Shown here one piece after another: positions 12,723 to 14,373 of a stretch of DNA of 14,373 bases. Each line of letters starts with the position of its first letter. Within the stretch, counting starts at the first letter, position 1. The position numbers and the translations under genes were made by a program. The notes below the pieces were generated by a model that saw nothing but the letters and a program-made list of their open reading frames with translations, did not search any database and was not told the origin of the DNA. Source of the DNA: Deltaproteobacteria bacterium (lineage in GTDB: Bacteria > Desulfobacterota > DSM-4660 > Desulfatiglandales > Desulfatiglandaceae); assembly GCA_019307165.1 (NCBI GenBank), contig JAFDKD010000020.1, forward strand, positions 1-14,373. Reading direction: 5' to 3'.

Positions 12723-14373
12723 ATGCACGGATATCACGGCAAATTTTTGGAAGTGGACCTGAATACGCGAAGCACCAGCGACCTTCCCATTTCGGAGGAC
12801 TTTTGCAGAAAATATCTGGGCGGCGCCACCATGGCCGCGGCACTCATCTTTGACCGCGTCGGCCCCGACACGGACCCCCTGTCGCCGGAAAACCCGCTGG
12901 TGATGGCCACGGGACCGTTTACGGGATCGGCCCTTCCCATGGTCAGCCGCTATGCCGTCTGCGGGATTTCCCCCCTTACCGGATACTGGGGCGAGGCCAA
13001 CAGCGGCGGGACCTTCCCCTTTCGTCTCAAAGGGGCCGGTTACGACGGCGTTATCATCACCGGCAAGGCGGACGGCCCGGTTTACCTGGCCCTTTCCGAG
13101 GGCGGCGCGGAGATCAGGGACGCCTCGGCCATCTGGGGCAAGGATTCCTACGAAACCCAGGCGGCGGTCAAAGCCGAATTGGGCGGCGGACGGATCAGCG
13201 TGGCCTGTATCGGCCAGGCCGGGGAAAAGGGAATCATGTACGCCTGCATCATGAACGACAAGGGCCGGGCCGCCGGCCGGTGCGGTCTCGGTGCGCTCAT
13301 GGGCGCCAAAAACCTCAAGGCCGTGGCCGCCTCCGGCAACCTGAAGCCTGAATCCGCGGAACCTGAAAAGGTGGTCGAACTGGCCAAGCAGGCGATCAAG
13401 GACATCAACGGCAACCTGGTGTCCGTGGCCTTCAGAGAGTACGGCAGCATGATGTATATGGACATGGGCATGATATTGGGAGATACGCCGGCCAAGTACT
13501 TCACCAAAAGCGTCTTTCCCGTAAACAAGATCTCCGGCCAGGCCCTCAGGCAGAAGTATTCCGTGCGAAACTACGCCTGCAGGGGGTGTCCCATCGGCTG
13601 CGGCCGCGACATCCGCGACTTCAAGCCGGGCGTAAACGTGGACGGGCCGGAATATGAGACCGTCGCCGCCTTCGGTCCCCTCTGCGCCAACACCGATTTT
13701 GATTCGATTCTCGAAGCCAATCACCTGTGCAACCGGCATGGGATCGATACCATATCTACCGGCGTCTCCGTCGCTTATGCCTTTTATCTATATGATCTGG
13801 GCGTCCTGGACAAAAACCGGGTGGGGTTCGAATTGAAATGGGGCGACGGCCAGGCCATACTCAAACTGGTCAGGATGATCCTGGATCAGGAAGGCATCGG
13901 CGAATTGCTTTCGCGAGGGACCCTGGCCATGGCCCGCGAACTGGGACGGGACGAAGGCGAGGCCGCCCAGGTCAAGGGTCTGGAAATGCCCATGCACGAC
14001 GGCCGGGCCTTCCACGGACTTGCGGTTTCTTACGCCACGGGCCCGCGGGGCGCCTGCCACCTCAAGGGGGATTACTACAACGTGGACCTGGGCAACATGA
14101 TCTTGGAATACATGATTCTTCCCGGGGACCGGCTGGACTCCGAGGGCAAGGGCGAACCCGCCGCCAAATTTCAAAGCTTCAAGGACCTTTTCGACGCCCT
14201 GACCCTGTGTAAATTTTCGCCCATCCAGGTCCCCCAGATCTGCGATATGCTGAGCGCCCTGACCGGCTGGGAATACGGCCAGGATGAACTGATGGCCGCG
14301 GGAGACCGTTCCGTCAACCTCAAGCGGGCCATCAACAACCGGTTCGGCGTTACACGCGCTCACGACAAGCTGC
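12723..14373 (+). CDS. Aldehyde:ferredoxin oxidoreductase (AOR family), 3' end cut off
   Basis: A tungsten- or molybdenum-pterin enzyme of the AOR family, typically oxidising an aldehyde to a carboxylic acid with ferredoxin or another low-potential acceptor. The 550 visible codons run off the right edge; Pyrococcus AOR has 605 residues, so about 50 may be missing. Seen: N-terminal HGYHGKFLEVDL; ATGPFTG (62-68) and SPLTGYWGEANSGG (83-96), the pterin-binding N-domain signature; LKGAGYDGVIITG (102-114); and GPEYET (308-313). The [4Fe-4S] ligands are Cys286, Cys289, Cys293 (CRGCPIGC) and Cys496 (LTLCKF). YATGPRGACH (437-446) carries the conserved His. It starts behind GGGAGGG, 14 bases after the alcohol dehydrogenase. 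The BamB-type benzoyl-CoA reductase subunit belongs to the same superfamily, but the alcohol dehydrogenase neighbour favours aldehyde chemistry. Confidence 0.94.
   Translation, partial: MHGYHGKFLEVDLNTRSTSDLPISEDFCRKYLGGATMAAALIFDRVGPDTDPLSPENPLVMATGPFTGSALPMVSRYAVCGISPLTGYWGEANSGGTFPFRLKGAGYDGVIITGKADGPVYLALSEGGAEIRDASAIWGKDSYETQAAVKAELGGGRISVACIGQAGEKGIMYACIMNDKGRAAGRCGLGALMGAKNLKAVAASGNLKPESAEPEKVVELAKQAIKDINGNLVSVAFREYGSMMYMDMGMILGDTPAKYFTKSVFPVNKISGQALRQKYSVRNYACRGCPIGCGRDIRDFKPGVNVDGPEYETVAAFGPLCANTDFDSILEANHLCNRHGIDTISTGVSVAYAFYLYDLGVLDKNRVGFELKWGDGQAILKLVRMILDQEGIGELLSRGTLAMARELGRDEGEAAQVKGLEMPMHDGRAFHGLAVSYATGPRGACHLKGDYYNVDLGNMILEYMILPGDRLDSEGKGEPAAKFQSFKDLFDALTLCKFSPIQVPQICDMLSALTGWEYGQDELMAAGDRSVNLKRAINNRFGVTRAHDKL

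Overview
The window looks like a chromosomal segment from a moderately GC-rich anaerobic bacterium, most likely a Desulfobacterota (deltaproteobacterial) fatty- or aromatic-acid degrader. This is inferred from gene content: several acyl-CoA dehydrogenases, a DUF35-type thiolase partner, an aldehyde:ferredoxin oxidoreductase (AOR), a sigma-54 promoter and abundant palindromic intergenic repeats. No rRNA, tRNA, IS element, CRISPR array or phage gene was found.

Layout. (1) 1-1125, minus strand: an acyl-CoA dehydrogenase cut by the left edge. An AT-rich divergent promoter region (1126-1382) separates it from (2) a long plus-strand acyl-CoA cluster (1383-9545): TetR regulator, MaoC-type hydratase, an HMG-CoA-synthase-like domain fused to a DUF35 zinc-ribbon/OB-fold domain, a thiolase, two adjacent acyl-CoA dehydrogenases and a crotonase. 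(3) 9618-10103: a small secreted protein with an IPTL-CTERM-like C-terminal sorting signal. (4) 10104-10938: 835 bases without a recognised gene, full of palindromes and ending in a sequence that matches the sigma-54 consensus at every fixed position. (5) 10939-11136: an unrecognised 65-residue protein just downstream of that promoter. (6) 11137-11439: three stacked hairpins. (7) 11440-14373: an iron-dependent alcohol dehydrogenase followed 14 bases later by an AOR that runs off the right edge.

How the genes may work together. The central cluster could carry an acyl-CoA through dehydrogenation, hydration and thiolytic cleavage under an acyl-CoA-responsive TetR repressor. Several details do not fit ordinary beta-oxidation. 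The HMG-CoA-synthase-like domain lacks the usual Glu/Cys/His catalytic residues. The two acyl-CoA dehydrogenases look like complementary halves of a heteromeric enzyme. The crotonase lacks both canonical glutamates. No 3-hydroxyacyl-CoA dehydrogenase is present. The alcohol dehydrogenase and AOR would form an alcohol-aldehyde-acid module that could feed carboxylic acids towards CoA activation. The physiological substrate cannot be read from the sequence.

Each of the larger gaps inside the acyl-CoA cluster holds a different family of long inverted repeat, and the 835-base gap holds a fourth. This suggests the gaps are repeatedly colonised by short non-coding palindromic elements.
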